64,000 nucleotides of DNA from Motiliproteus sp036960175 (GCA_036960175.1 JBALWH010000024.1:1-64000), one strand, 5' to 3'; positions 7,840 to 17,396 are shown, counted from the first letter of the stretch. Notes: generated by a model not told the origin, from the letters alone. Program-made: numbers and translations.

Positions 7840-9213
7840 ATGACAGGAAATCTACTCGTTACCACCAGCGTTACTCCAGAAGACAACCTCAATATCCTTT
7901 CCCAATATGAACTGGCACGGCTACAAGACAAAAGTGGCAGTGGTTTATATCAACTGTTTCGTAAGTGCGCGCTGGCCGTGCTCAATTGTGGCAGTGATCT
8001 GGATGATAGCCGCCAGGTGATGGAGCTGCACAAAGCTTTCGATATTCGTATCAGTCAGAAACACCGGGGGGTCCAGCTGGAGTTGATCAATGCACCTTCT
8101 TCGGCGTTTGTGGATGGCCAGATTATCAATGGTATCCGCGAAAATCTTTTTTCCGTTTTGAGAGATTTGCTCTATGTAGGAGATGAGCTGGATCTGAGTC
8201 ATGAGAGCTTGAGTCCGTCCGCTGCCATTACCAATGAAATATTTCACGTATTGCGTCATGCCAATGCCTTAACGCCGCATATCAAACCGAATCTGGTGGT
8301 GTGCTGGGGCGGTCATTCTATTAGCCGTGAGGAGTATATGTATACCAAGGAAGTGGGCTATGAACTGGGCCTGCGGGGCTTGGATGTCTGTACCGGCTGT
8401 GGCCCGGGGGCGATGAAGGGGCCGATGAAAGGAGCCACTATTGCTCATGCTAAACAGCGTATCCGCAATGGTCGCTATGTGGGTATTTCAGAGCCAGGGA
8501 TTATTGCTGCAGAATCCCCGAACCCCATCGTTAACGAATTGATTATCATGCCAGATATTGAGAAGCGTCTGGAAGCCTTTGTGCGCATGGGCCACGGCTT
8601 TATTGTGTTCCCTGGAGGCGCTGGCACTGCGGAAGAAATCCTCTATCTGCTTGGGTTAATGTTAGATCAGAAAAATTATGCGGCATCTCTGCCGTTGTTC
8701 TTTACCGGTCCCGCCAGTGCTAAGGCGTATTGGGAGGCGATTGATCGTTTTATTGGCGATACCTTGGGTGAAGAGGCGCGGCAGTGTTACAACATCGTGG
8801 TGGGTAATCCGGCGGCCGTGGCACGGGAAATGCGCAAAGGTATGCAGCGTGTTACGGGGCACCGCAAGTCCACCAGCGAGTCCTTCCATTTTAACTGGTT
8901 GTTGCATATCGATTACGACTTGTTCCAGAACCCCTTCGAACCCACACATGAGAATATGGCGGCGCTTAATTTGCGCCGGGATCAGCCGGTACATGAGTTG
9001 GCGTCTAATTTACGCAGTGCTTTATCAGGTATTGTTTCCGGGAATGTAAAAGAGACCGGCATCAGAGCGATTGAAGAGCATGGGCCCTTCGAGTTGTCCG
9101 GTGAGCCGTCCCTGATGCAGGCTCTTGATCAGTTGCTGGCGTCATTTGTGGAACAGCGTCGAATGAAGATCAACTACGAAAAATATACGCCCTGTTATCG
9201 GCTGCATCTGTAG
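7840..9213 (+). CDS. ppnN: Nucleotide 5'-monophosphate nucleosidase PpnN (YgdH), LOG family
   Basis: 457 residues, the usual length for PpnN. The enzyme cleaves purine and pyrimidine nucleoside monophosphates to free base and ribose 5-phosphate; in E. coli it binds ppGpp. The central LOG/Rossmann domain carries PGGAGTAEE (258-266), the signature phosphoribohydrolase motif. N- and C-terminal extensions flank it as in YgdH. I start at the ATG at 7840 because AAAGGAGA (7826-7833) lies 6 nt upstream; an in-frame upstream start at 7816 would add eight residues without any ribosome-binding site. It converges on putA with only 16 bp between stops. Confidence 0.95.
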   Translation: MTGNLLVTTSVTPEDNLNILSQYELARLQDKSGSGLYQLFRKCALAVLNCGSDLDDSRQVMELHKAFDIRISQKHRGVQLELINAPSSAFVDGQIINGIRENLFSVLRDLLYVGDELDLSHESLSPSAAITNEIFHVLRHANALTPHIKPNLVVCWGGHSISREEYMYTKEVGYELGLRGLDVCTGCGPGAMKGPMKGATIAHAKQRIRNGRYVGISEPGIIAAESPNPIVNELIIMPDIEKRLEAFVRMGHGFIVFPGGAGTAEEILYLLGLMLDQKNYAASLPLFFTGPASAKAYWEAIDRFIGDTLGEEARQCYNIVVGNPAAVAREMRKGMQRVTGHRKSTSESFHFNWLLHIDYDLFQNPFEPTHENMAALNLRRDQPVHELASNLRSALSGIVSGNVKETGIRAIEEHGPFELSGEPSLMQALDQLLASFVEQRRMKINYEKYTPCYRLHL

Positions 9214-9229
9214 TTTAATGCCGCTTTCG

Positions 9230-12200
9230 CTATTCCGGTTCTCGATGGCCGCTGAGTAGCGGGGCATTGCCCCCCCAGGCGGTAGTGTTGGTGGTGATGG
9301 TCTTTTCATAAAGAAAATGCATCAGGTAGTTGGGGCCGCCAGCCTTGGGGCCGGTCCCTGACAACCCTTGGCCACCAAAAGGCTGGGCTTCCACTACCGC
9401 GCCTGTTTGGTTGCGATTAACATAAATATTACCGATATGAGCGCGTGCTTCGATCTGTCGTATATGAGTTTCGTTGCGGCTGTGAATTGACAGGGTCAGG
9501 CCGTAGCCGATTAGGTTGATATCATCGACTACGCGCATCAGCTGATCAGCAGGGTAACGGACAATATGCAGAATAGGTCCAAAATGTTCTTCCTGAAGTT
9601 GATCGATACGTTCCAGTTTGATCAACGCTGGGGAAAAATAATAACCTCGTCGCAGCGCTCTGGGCTGGGTTAATTGATGCAATAAATTGCCCTGCTGCTG
9701 CATCGCCTGTAGATGACGGTTAAGTTTATTGAGAGCCTCTTGGTCGATGACCGGACCCAGGTCAGTTTCCAGCAGTTCTGGAGCGCCCTGTTTCAGTTGT
9801 TTCATCGCACCTATTAATAATTCAGTGACGTTGTCAGCGATTTCTTCTTGTAAAAACAATACTCTGAGGGCCGAGCAGCGCTGTCCGCTACTGCCAAAAG
9901 CAGACTCAATCGCGTCCTTAACAATCTGCTCTGGCAGTGCTGTACTGTCGGCGATCATCGCATTCTGACCACCAGTCTCGGCGATTATTGCAGCGATTGG
10001 AGCCTGTTTTCTTAAGGCTAACTGGAGATTAATATGCTGAGCGGTTGCGGTAGAGCCGGTAAACGCGACTCCTCGTATGTGCGGATGGCTCAGTAAGGTC
10101 TCAGAGAAATTTTCGCTGGGGCCGGGGAGCAAGGCAAAAATCCCCGGCGGCAACCCCGCATCCAGTAATAACTGGCAGCAACGGTAAGCAATAAGGCTTG
10201 TTTGCCGGGCTGGTTTGGCAATCACGCCATTACCGCATACGAGTGCTGCGGTGGTTTGGCCGACGAAAATGGATAGGGGGAAATTCCAGGGGCTGATGCA
10301 GACAAATATTCCCCGGGGTTCCAGCTGCAATCGATTGCTTTCGCCGGTAATGCCGGGTAATTGTAGCGGTGTGGCGATCAGCTCCCGGCTCTTGAGGGCA
10401 TAGTAACGACAGAAATCCACCGCTTCTCGCAGCTCATCAAGGCTATCCTGTAGGGTCTTTCCAGCTTCGTAAATGCATAAATGGATGAGTTCTGCCGCTT
10501 GGTTTTCCAGGCTATCGGCGAAGCGTTCAAGAATGCGAGCGCGCAATTCAGTGGGTTGCTTGCTCCAGACCGGTAGAGCGTCGCTCACCTGCTTTATGGC
10601 TTGCTCGGTCATCGATGCATTCGTGTGATAGGCCTCGCCAATGATCTGGTCCATATTTTGGGGGCTAAGCACCGCTGTAGCTCGGCTATCCATTAAGGGT
10701 TCGCCGTTGATTATTGGTGCGGATATAAATGTTTGTTTTTTAATGTTGTTCAGGTTCTTAAGCAGTGGTTTACGTTGGCTATAAATCTGCAGGTTGATAC
10801 CTTTGCTGTTAATCCTTGGTGCATACAGATCAGCGGGTAAAGGCAATCCGGGGGGTGTCTCTGAATGCCAGATCTGTTGTGGTATTCCGACTAAATCGGT
10901 GGCGGCCACAGAAGGATCGACGATTCGGCTGACAAAGGAACTGTTGGCACCATTTTCCAATAGTCGTCTCACCAGATAAGGCAGCAGCTCCTTATGGTTT
11001 CCCACCGGAGCGTAGATTCGGCAAGGGATCTTATAGTCTTTATGGAAACGTCGATATAAAGATTCCCCCATGCCGTGTAGGCGTTGGCATTCGAAGTCTT
11101 TACCTGATTGCTGGTGAAAATCGATAATCTGACTAAGAGTGTGGGCGTTGTGGGTAGCAAACTGAGGATAGAGTCGAGTGGTTTGCTCCGACAACAGGTA
11201 GCGGGCGCAGGCTAGATAGGATATATCGGTGGCTGATTTGCGTGTAAATACGGGGTAGTTGGATTGTCCGCGCTGCTGCGCCAGCTTGATTTCGGTATCC
11301 CAATACGCACCTTTGACCAGTCGTACCGGTATAGTATCTTGCTGTTCAAGAGTCAGGGCGTTAAGCCAGCAAAGGACTGGTAATGCGCGCTTGGAATAAG
11401 CCTGTACTGCCAGACCTAGTTTCCCCCAACCTTGAGCGGGCCCTTGATAGAGTGCTTCGAACAAGCGCAGGGTGGGTTCTAGCCGGTCGGATTCTTCGGC
11501 ATCTATGGTTATCGCGATGTCCAACGCGCGAGCTTCTTTGATTAACAGAGCCATCGAAACTTGTAATTCCAGCAGCATCTCGTCCCCTTTTAGGGCTTCA
11601 AAGCGCGGATGTAACGCAGAGAGTTTTACCGAAATGCTAGGGGGCAGGCAGTCATCCGGGTAACTCTCATTTTGGGCCAGTGCCCGTAACGCTTTCAGAT
11701 AGGCCTCTAGGTAGCGCTCCGAATCGGCATTGCACAGCGCTGCTTCGCCGAGCATATCAAAGGAGTAACTATCGCCGCGCTGAAAATCACTTTGGGTTTT
11801 GTCCAGCGCTTCGTAGATTGTTTCTCCTACGACAAAACGGGTGGCCAGCATTTCCAGTGCCTGCTGCAGGGCTGTTCTTAGTAAAGGCTCTCCCAGACGT
11901 TTGATCATCTGGCCGACGACTTCGGATTGCTGGCTGTCACTGCCATACATCTGTCGGGCTTGGGCCAGAGCCCAGCTGGACATGTTGAGCCACAGAGGCG
12001 ATTGGGTTTCTCGTTGGCTCAGCCATTCAGCGCTGCAAAGGCGATCTTCGATCAGGGCCTCTGCGCTGTGGCAGTCAGGAACCCTGATCAAAGCTTCTGC
12101 CAGGGTCATCAAGGCGATACCTTCGCGGCTATCCAAACGGAATTCTTGCAGTAGCGGTTCGACGCCCAAGCTCTGGTCCTGGTGGGCGCGAATAGACTGA

Positions 12201-12376
12201 ATCCAGTTTAGGCTGCGAGTACGGAGTTGTTGTTCATCACAAGGAAGGATTAGTGTTAGCAGGCGATCGATATATACGTTTTCATCAATGGCGTAATTAG
12301 CACCAATTTGTCGCCATAGCTCCACGGATGAAAGCTTTTCCATATCCCCTGTTAATACACCTTCAGCTGCAAACAT
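9230..12376 (-). CDS. putA: Bifunctional proline dehydrogenase / glutamate-semialdehyde dehydrogenase PutA
   Basis: 1048 residues. It oxidises proline to P5C with FAD and then to glutamate with NAD, channelling the intermediate. The PRODH half contains the flavin/substrate signature RRLLENGANSSFV near residue 470. The ALDH half contains TGSTATAQ, the ETGGQN loop, the catalytic-cysteine segment SSGQRCSAL and a C-terminal PFGGQGLSGTGPKAGG. The protein is some 270 residues shorter than E. coli PutA and lacks its N-terminal ribbon-helix-helix repressor domain, so it is not self-regulating; this shorter form is common. The start may instead be the ATG at 12343. No putP is nearby. Confidence 0.96.
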   Translation of the reverse strand: MFAAEGVLTGDMEKLSSVELWRQIGANYAIDENVYIDRLLTLILPCDEQQLRTRSLNWIQSIRAHQDQSLGVEPLLQEFRLDSREGIALMTLAEALIRVPDCHSAEALIEDRLCSAEWLSQRETQSPLWLNMSSWALAQARQMYGSDSQQSEVVGQMIKRLGEPLLRTALQQALEMLATRFVVGETIYEALDKTQSDFQRGDSYSFDMLGEAALCNADSERYLEAYLKALRALAQNESYPDDCLPPSISVKLSALHPRFEALKGDEMLLELQVSMALLIKEARALDIAITIDAEESDRLEPTLRLFEALYQGPAQGWGKLGLAVQAYSKRALPVLCWLNALTLEQQDTIPVRLVKGAYWDTEIKLAQQRGQSNYPVFTRKSATDISYLACARYLLSEQTTRLYPQFATHNAHTLSQIIDFHQQSGKDFECQRLHGMGESLYRRFHKDYKIPCRIYAPVGNHKELLPYLVRRLLENGANSSFVSRIVDPSVAATDLVGIPQQIWHSETPPGLPLPADLYAPRINSKGINLQIYSQRKPLLKNLNNIKKQTFISAPIINGEPLMDSRATAVLSPQNMDQIIGEAYHTNASMTEQAIKQVSDALPVWSKQPTELRARILERFADSLENQAAELIHLCIYEAGKTLQDSLDELREAVDFCRYYALKSRELIATPLQLPGITGESNRLQLEPRGIFVCISPWNFPLSIFVGQTTAALVCGNGVIAKPARQTSLIAYRCCQLLLDAGLPPGIFALLPGPSENFSETLLSHPHIRGVAFTGSTATAQHINLQLALRKQAPIAAIIAETGGQNAMIADSTALPEQIVKDAIESAFGSSGQRCSALRVLFLQEEIADNVTELLIGAMKQLKQGAPELLETDLGPVIDQEALNKLNRHLQAMQQQGNLLHQLTQPRALRRGYYFSPALIKLERIDQLQEEHFGPILHIVRYPADQLMRVVDDINLIGYGLTLSIHSRNETHIRQIEARAHIGNIYVNRNQTGAVVEAQPFGGQGLSGTGPKAGGPNYLMHFLYEKTITTNTTAWGGNAPLLSGHREPE

Positions 12377-12502
12377 GATTTTCTCAGATTGGACGCATTA
12401 GGCAGAAAGGATCCCTGCAGTTTGGATAAGTGTAGACGATCCGGGGAAGGGGAGAGTGCTTTAGTTCAGTAATAATTGATTGTCTTTACAGGCGTTTAGG
12501 GC

Positions 12503-12534
12503 AAAAAAAAGCAGCAGGGACGAATCCCTACTGC
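12503..12534 (-). terminator. Intrinsic terminator of the thiolase gene
   Basis: On the minus strand a 10-bp stem (arms 12525-12534 and 12511-12520, one G-T pair) is capped by a stable TTCG tetraloop and followed by eight T (complement of 12503-12510). It lies 30 bp after the thiolase stop codon. Confidence 0.93.
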
Positions 12535-12564
12535 CGAAAAGAAAAGCAATAGCTTAACTTTTGA

Positions 12565-13749
12565 TCAGACGCGTTCGAAGATAGTCGCGATACCTTGACC
12601 ACCACCGATACACATGGTGACCAGTGCGTAACGACCTTTGGTACGCTCTAGCTCGTACAGAGCCTTGGTGGCAATAAAGGCACCTGAACATCCGACCGGA
12701 TGACCCAGTGCGATGGCGCCACCGTTGGGGTTGGTCTTCGTCATATCAAGACCGAGGACTTTGGCCACCGCCAGTGCCTGTGCGGCAAAGGCTTCGTTCG
12801 ACTCGATCACATCCATTTGGTCCAGCGTCAGACCGGCGCGCGCAAGGGCAAGCTTGGTGGCTGGGATCGGACCTTCGCCCATGATGTTATTAGGTACACC
12901 AGCGAGGGCGTAGGAAACCAGGCGAGCCATCGGCTTATAGCCGTCCTTCTCGGCGACTTCTGCACTACCCAGAACCATGAAGGCTGCACCGTCGTTGATC
13001 CCCGAGGCATTACCAGCGGTAACGGTTCCATCCTTCTTGAAGGCTGGGCGCATCTTGGCCAGGCTCTCCATGGTGGTGCTCGGCTTGCCGTGCTCATCGG
13101 TGTCGAAGATGGTTTCACCTCTGCGACTTTTCAATACGATCGGCACGATTTGGGACTTGAAGCGGCCTTCCTCAATCGCTACGGCTGCACGACGCTGTGA
13201 TTCCACAGCAAAGGCGTCCTGATCCTCACGGGTAAAACCATGCTTTTCTGCCAGGTTCTCAGCAGTGATACCCATATGGCCAACGCCAAACGGATCGGTC
13301 AGGGTTGCCACCATGGTGTCGATCAGGGTGGTATCGCCCATACGTGCACCGGAGCGCATCGCGGGGGAGAGGTAAGCGCCACGTGACATCACCTCGACAC
13401 CACCACCGACACCGTAGTCACAGTCGCCGAGCATGATTGCCTGGGACGTTGAGACAATGCCCTGCAAGCCCGAACTACAAAGACGGTTGACTCCCATGGC
13501 CACCGACTCCATTGGCAGTCCGGCCTGGATAGAGGCAACGCGGGCAACGTAAGCGGAGCGAGATTCGGTCGGGATACAGTTGCCAACGGTTACATAATTA
13601 ATTTTCTGGGGGTCTACGCTGGAGCGGCTAACCGCCTCTTTCATCACCATACCAGCGAGTTCTGATGGCTCAAGGCTGCTCAGAGAACCACCAAAACCAC
13701 CAATTGCGGAACGAACCGCGCTTAAGACGTAGACATCACGATTTGCCAT
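12565..13749 (-). CDS. Thiolase (acetyl-CoA C-acetyltransferase / 3-ketothiolase)
   Basis: 394 residues, the standard length. The protein condenses two acetyl-CoA or cleaves 3-ketoacyl-CoA. Active-site residues are all visible: nucleophile C91 (NRLCSSG), H350 (GGAIALGHPVG) and C380 (MCIGGGQG). NEAF, the substrate-loop motif, is also present. It stands alone, with its own terminator and a long upstream region. Without a neighbouring phaB, phaC or fadB I cannot say whether it serves polyhydroxybutyrate synthesis, acetoacetate metabolism or beta-oxidation, so I give no symbol. Confidence 0.95.
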   Translation of the reverse strand: MANRDVYVLSAVRSAIGGFGGSLSSLEPSELAGMVMKEAVSRSSVDPQKINYVTVGNCIPTESRSAYVARVASIQAGLPMESVAMGVNRLCSSGLQGIVSTSQAIMLGDCDYGVGGGVEVMSRGAYLSPAMRSGARMGDTTLIDTMVATLTDPFGVGHMGITAENLAEKHGFTREDQDAFAVESQRRAAVAIEEGRFKSQIVPIVLKSRRGETIFDTDEHGKPSTTMESLAKMRPAFKKDGTVTAGNASGINDGAAFMVLGSAEVAEKDGYKPMARLVSYALAGVPNNIMGEGPIPATKLALARAGLTLDQMDVIESNEAFAAQALAVAKVLGLDMTKTNPNGGAIALGHPVGCSGAFIATKALYELERTKGRYALVTMCIGGGQGIATIFERV

Positions 13750-14258
13750 TTAATATTCCTTAACTAGATCAGGTAAAAATCAGCTTCTTTTACGACGGCG
13801 TTTGCCGGGTCACAAGGACTGATACTTTTCACTACAAATTGTTCAGATTTATCACTTAAATCTCTGTGTCTTTTGCGTTTGGTTGAGTTTGTTATAGGTA
13901 TCTCAGATTCAATCTCACAGTGGTGAAAAGATCCGTTGGTTGCAGGCGCAAATAACAGAGGCATTAAGTTAACAACAGAGTTGTACTCTTTGTCTGCGGA
14001 CTTTACTAGCCTTTTAGTCTAACATCTGCAGAAAAAAGGTTAATGCAGAAGTTGCTCTGAAGTGTTGATGTTTACTGGCGTGCAGTTATTTTAGGAGCGG
14101 CTGATATGATTGTCAACTGTCGACAACCTGAGTAAGCCGTTGTCGAGCAAAGGGAATGTCATACAGGCGAACTACCCGTAAAAGGGGGAGGTGTATTTGT
14201 CGCTTCGGTGGTATCGTCTCTGTCATTGTTGAATAACTAAGTTTAAGGAAATGTTGCC
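13750..14258. other. Long divergent intergenic region, thiolase / AIM24 gene
   Basis: This 509-bp divergent promoter region contains a 66-codon open frame (13764-13964, minus) with no ribosome-binding site, which I do not accept as a gene. It also holds a cluster of TTGTC/GACAA half-sites at 14110-14146. No RNA gene is recognised. Confidence 0.6.
14110..14146. promoter_or_regulatory. Operator-like cluster of TTGTC/GACAA half-sites
   Basis: TTGTC (14110-14114) and GACAA (14122-14126) are inverted, and a third half-site TTGTC lies at 14140-14144. In addition TCGACAAC (14120-14127) and GTTGTCGA (14139-14146) form an 8-bp perfect inverted repeat with an 11-bp spacer. This resembles sites of GntR-type repressors. 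It is about 115 bp upstream of the AIM24-family gene and about 360 bp upstream of the thiolase. The cognate regulator is unknown. Confidence 0.45.
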
Positions 14259-15005
14259 ATGAGATGCCATGAAGTGGATTACCTGATCATCGGAGATGCG
14301 ATGCAAATGGTTGAGATCGGTCTGGATCCGCAAGAAACGGTAATCGCTGAGGCCGGCATGATGAACTACATGGAGGACGGAATCACCTTCGAAACTAAAA
14401 TGGGTGATGGTTCAGATCCGGATCAGGGTATTTTTGGCAAACTCTGGTCTGCCGGCAAACGAGCAGTGACTGGTGAGTCGCTATTTATGACGCATTTCAG
14501 AAATGAGGGTGACGGCAAGAAACAGGTGGCGTTTGCTGCGCCTTATCCGGGCACTATCGTTGCTGTTGATATGGCTAAAGAGGGTGGTGCCATTCTTTGT
14601 CAGAAAGATGCTTTTCTGGCTGCTGCACTGGGGACTAAGATTGATATTGCCTTTTCACGGCGTATAGGCGCCGGTTTTTTTGGTGGTGAAGGGTTTGTGC
14701 TGCAGCGACTGGAAGGCGACGGCATGGCTTTTATTCAAGCGGGAGGCACTGTTATTCGCAAAGAGCTTAAGGGCGAAACACTGCGCTTGGATACCGGTTG
14801 CCTGGTGGGTTTTTCCGAGGGTATTGATTACGACATCGAAATGGTTAAAGGTCTTAAATCCATGTTGTTTGGTGGTGAAGGCATGGTACTAACCACCCTT
14901 AAAGGCACCGGGTCGGTCTGGATCCAAAGTCTGCCTTTCTCGCGACTGGCTGATCGCATACTTGCTAACGCCCCGTCGGTGGGCGGCGATGATAAAGGTG
15001 AATAA
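14259..15005 (+). CDS. AIM24 / TIGR00266 family protein
   Basis: 248 residues. The family (DUF124, TIGR00266) has a compact beta-sandwich built from internally repeated strands, related to yeast mitochondrial AIM24; no bacterial biochemical function is established. The glycine-rich repeats are visible: GAGFFGGEGFVLQRLEGDG near 138-157 and MLFGGEGMVLTTLKGTG near 206-222. No signal peptide or membrane segment is seen, so it is probably cytosolic or peripheral. AAGGAAA stands 6-8 nt before the ATG. It is followed 75 bp later by the M23 peptidase gene on the same strand, with a hairpin between them. Confidence 0.88.
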   Translation: MRCHEVDYLIIGDAMQMVEIGLDPQETVIAEAGMMNYMEDGITFETKMGDGSDPDQGIFGKLWSAGKRAVTGESLFMTHFRNEGDGKKQVAFAAPYPGTIVAVDMAKEGGAILCQKDAFLAAALGTKIDIAFSRRIGAGFFGGEGFVLQRLEGDGMAFIQAGGTVIRKELKGETLRLDTGCLVGFSEGIDYDIEMVKGLKSMLFGGEGMVLTTLKGTGSVWIQSLPFSRLADRILANAPSVGGDDKGE

Positions 15006-15009
15006 GTTG

Positions 15010-15039
15010 GTGATAGGCGCAACTCCTCAGTTGCGTCAC
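15010..15039. other. Hairpin between the AIM24 gene and the M23 gene
   Basis: A 7-bp perfect stem CGCAACT/AGTTGCG with loop CCTC (15018-15035) is extended by an outer GTGA/TCAC pair separated by a bulge. No T-run follows, so it is not a standard intrinsic terminator. It may be an RNA-processing or stabilising structure. Confidence 0.4.
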
Positions 15040-15080
15040 CCCGTCTGAATAATATGAACAACGCAGTAGTCGGGTAACCC

Positions 15081-16034
15081 ATGAGAAATCGACTGTTATT
15101 GACCCTGACCACTACCCGTGGTTCCAGGCAATATTCTCTCAATAAATTAGCTAAGTACATTTTGCTTACCGTGGTATTGCTGATACTGGTAGGTTTCTTT
15201 CTCGGTAACTATCTTTTGGTGCGCACATCCGATGAATTGACCTTGTTGTCGATTGACCATCGTACCTTGGAACATAAATACGAAGATGTGCTGGGTAGTC
15301 AGCAGCTTTATAAGACCTCTTTGGATGGGCTTTCCGAAACCCTGGATCAAGTGCAGTCCGAGCGCGATCGTCTGCAGCAAGAAACTCTGATGGTATTGAC
15401 CGAGCGTGAGCAATGGGCTGAAGCGTTGTTCCGGCTGGAAGAACAGATGGGGATTCCCCGTTCAACGGATATGACCCTGGATCGATCCAAAGAATTACAG
15501 CAGATTGCCAATGAACGTCTGTTTATGCTGCGGGGCATCCCCAACGGCAGGCCGATTGAAAAAGGTCGCCGCACCGACAAATTTGGTATGCGCAAACATC
15601 CGGTATCTGGAAAGAAAAAGAAACATAATGGTATCGACTGGAGCACCCATATAGGCACCCCGATATTTGCCACCGCAGACGGTGCCGTGGAGTACTCTGG
15701 ATACCATAAAAAAAGTGGTTATGGTAAGTTGCTGATCATCAGCCATAACTTCGGTTTTAAAGCCTATTATGGCCACCTGAAAAAGTTAATGGTTAAAAAC
15801 GGCAATGTAGTCAGGAAGGGACAGCTTGTAGGCTACAGCGGTAACACCGGAATCTCTACGGGGCCTCATCTGCATTATGAGGTTAGGTATCTCTTTAAGC
15901 CGCTGGACCCTGAGCCATTTGTAAACTGGAGCATGGATAATTACAACGATATTTTTTCACAGGTTAAAGGCATTGCATGGGAATCCTTAAGAAAGATGCA
16001 TCCGCTAGGTCAGCACGAGGCGCCGTTACTATAA
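15081..16034 (+). CDS. M23 (LytM-type) cell-wall peptidase, membrane-anchored
   Basis: 317 residues. A short cytoplasmic N-terminus is followed by one transmembrane segment (about 28-48), a coiled coil (about 55-125) and a LytM zinc peptidase domain. The zinc and catalytic residues are intact: H182 and D186 (HNGID), then H263 and H265 (HLHYEV). It is therefore expected to be an active endopeptidase cutting peptide cross-links in the periplasm. The last 58 bp overlap the start of the bactofilin gene. Known M23-bactofilin pairs set cell shape or build local wall structures, and the same is inferred here. Confidence 0.93.
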   Translation: MRNRLLLTLTTTRGSRQYSLNKLAKYILLTVVLLILVGFFLGNYLLVRTSDELTLLSIDHRTLEHKYEDVLGSQQLYKTSLDGLSETLDQVQSERDRLQQETLMVLTEREQWAEALFRLEEQMGIPRSTDMTLDRSKELQQIANERLFMLRGIPNGRPIEKGRRTDKFGMRKHPVSGKKKKHNGIDWSTHIGTPIFATADGAVEYSGYHKKSGYGKLLIISHNFGFKAYYGHLKKLMVKNGNVVRKGQLVGYSGNTGISTGPHLHYEVRYLFKPLDPEPFVNWSMDNYNDIFSQVKGIAWESLRKMHPLGQHEAPLL

Positions 16035-16474
16035 TTGCAACTGGTAATAAATTTACCGGTGAAATGAACATCGTCGGTAAAATGCATATCGATGGTATTT
16101 TTGAAGGCACGGTTGCATCTTTGGATAGCATTTCCATCGGTCAACGCGGTGAGGTGCACGGTAATATCCGCGCCCATCAGATTAGTATTTGCGGTTTGCT
16201 GCAGGGCGAAGTTCATTGCGATGAGCTGATTATCGAAGATGGTGGTCGAGTCCGAGGCGTTGTTTATTGCGAACAGATGGTTGTTCACAAGAAAGGCTGC
16301 TTTATTGGTGAGCGGCACCTGAAAGAACTGGGGGCCTCATCCGAGCCCGACTTGTTGCCATCGGAGAGCAGTCGTTCCAATCAATTAGCTCGAACTCTTG
16401 AAGAACTTCCCGACCGGATTACCTTGGCTGAAGACACGGCACCCGATGCCGGGCCAACGGTTAAAAAAGATTAG
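15977..16474 (+). CDS. Bactofilin cytoskeletal protein
   Basis: 165 residues. Bactofilins polymerise into filaments without nucleotide through a right-handed beta-helix. Here the repetitive beta-helix core spans about residues 15-115 (successive short strands with G-I/V-x-G turns, such as GKMHIDGIFEGTV). It is flanked by a short basic N-terminus and a disordered acidic C-terminal tail. The start at 15977 lies inside the M23 gene in another frame (AAAGG 8 nt upstream). No later methionine would preserve the N-terminal part of the core. Overlap suggests translational coupling and matched dosage with the peptidase. Confidence 0.92.
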   Translation: MGILKKDASARSARGAVTIIATGNKFTGEMNIVGKMHIDGIFEGTVASLDSISIGQRGEVHGNIRAHQISICGLLQGEVHCDELIIEDGGRVRGVVYCEQMVVHKKGCFIGERHLKELGASSEPDLLPSESSRSNQLARTLEELPDRITLAEDTAPDAGPTVKKD

Positions 16475-16492
16475 TAGGAACCCCTGACTGTT

Positions 16493-17266
16493 ATGTGTGA
16501 ACTGCTTGGCATGAGTGCCAATGTCCCCACCGATATATGCTTTAGCTTTACCGGCCTTATGCAGCGAGGAGGCGTTACCGGTCCTCATAAAGATGGCTGG
16601 GGTATCGCCTTCTATGAAGGACGCGGGCTAAGCAGCTTTCATGATGCTCGGCCCAGCGCTAACTCGCGCATCGCGCAGTTGGTTAAAGATTACCCGATAA
16701 AAAGTCACGTGGTTATCAGCCATATTCGTCAGGCCAATGTGGGTGATATTTGCTTGGAAAATACCCATCCATTCAGTCGTGAACTCTGGGGCCGGATGTG
16801 GACCTTTGCTCACAACGGGCAATTGGATAAAAATATTTTTGACCTGCCGTTACGACATTATCGACCTGTAGGTACCACTGATAGTGAATATGCTTTTTGC
16901 TGGCTGCTGGGTGAGATAAGGGACGCTTTTCCTGAGCCGGTAGCCGATGAGCAGCGATTGTTTGATTTTATTCAGCAGCGATGTGATCAACTTAGGGCAC
17001 TCGGGGTCTTTAATATGTTGTTGACGGATAGTTGCATTCTGGTTGCTTATTGCAGTACTAAGTTGACCTGGATTACCCGTCGAGCACCCTTCGGGCAGGC
17101 CTCTTTGACCGATACCGAGATGGTGATCGACTTCTGTAAAAAAACCAAACCATCTGATGTAGTGACTGTGATCGCAACCGTGCCTCTGACCGATAACGAG
17201 GATTGGGTCGTCCTCGCTGAAGGTGATATGACGGTATTTCGAGATGGTCTCGTAATTAATTGCTGA
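16493..17266 (+). CDS. yafJ: Class II glutamine amidotransferase domain protein (YafJ type)
   Basis: 257 residues. After removal of the initiator methionine, Cys2 would be the N-terminal nucleophile of an Ntn glutaminase (MCELLGMSANVP). The family hallmarks RGG, DGWGIAFY, SHIRQAN, NTHPF and AHNGQL are present. The protein consists of only the glutaminase domain; YafJ-like proteins have no settled acceptor substrate. It follows the bactofilin gene by 18 bp and may share its transcript, though no functional link is apparent. Confidence 0.9.
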   Translation: MCELLGMSANVPTDICFSFTGLMQRGGVTGPHKDGWGIAFYEGRGLSSFHDARPSANSRIAQLVKDYPIKSHVVISHIRQANVGDICLENTHPFSRELWGRMWTFAHNGQLDKNIFDLPLRHYRPVGTTDSEYAFCWLLGEIRDAFPEPVADEQRLFDFIQQRCDQLRALGVFNMLLTDSCILVAYCSTKLTWITRRAPFGQASLTDTEMVIDFCKKTKPSDVVTVIATVPLTDNEDWVVLAEGDMTVFRDGLVINC

Positions 17267-17396
17267 TTTATTCATCATTTATTTCCAATACATTAAGGTT
17301 GATCTCTTGCCATCGCAGAATTCACTCTTAGACTAAAGATTAATGTGTTAGGTTGGATTAGGTGGGGTTCCTGAGGCCTGACATCAAGGAGAGTCT

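Noticed and set aside
9230..12376. PutA truncation by loss of the DNA-binding domain
   Set aside because: PutA proteins of about 1050 residues without that domain are common, so this is a normal form and not a broken gene.
13764..13964. 66-codon open frame upstream of the thiolase gene
   Set aside because: No ribosome-binding site, no recognisable protein features, and it lies in an obvious divergent promoter region.
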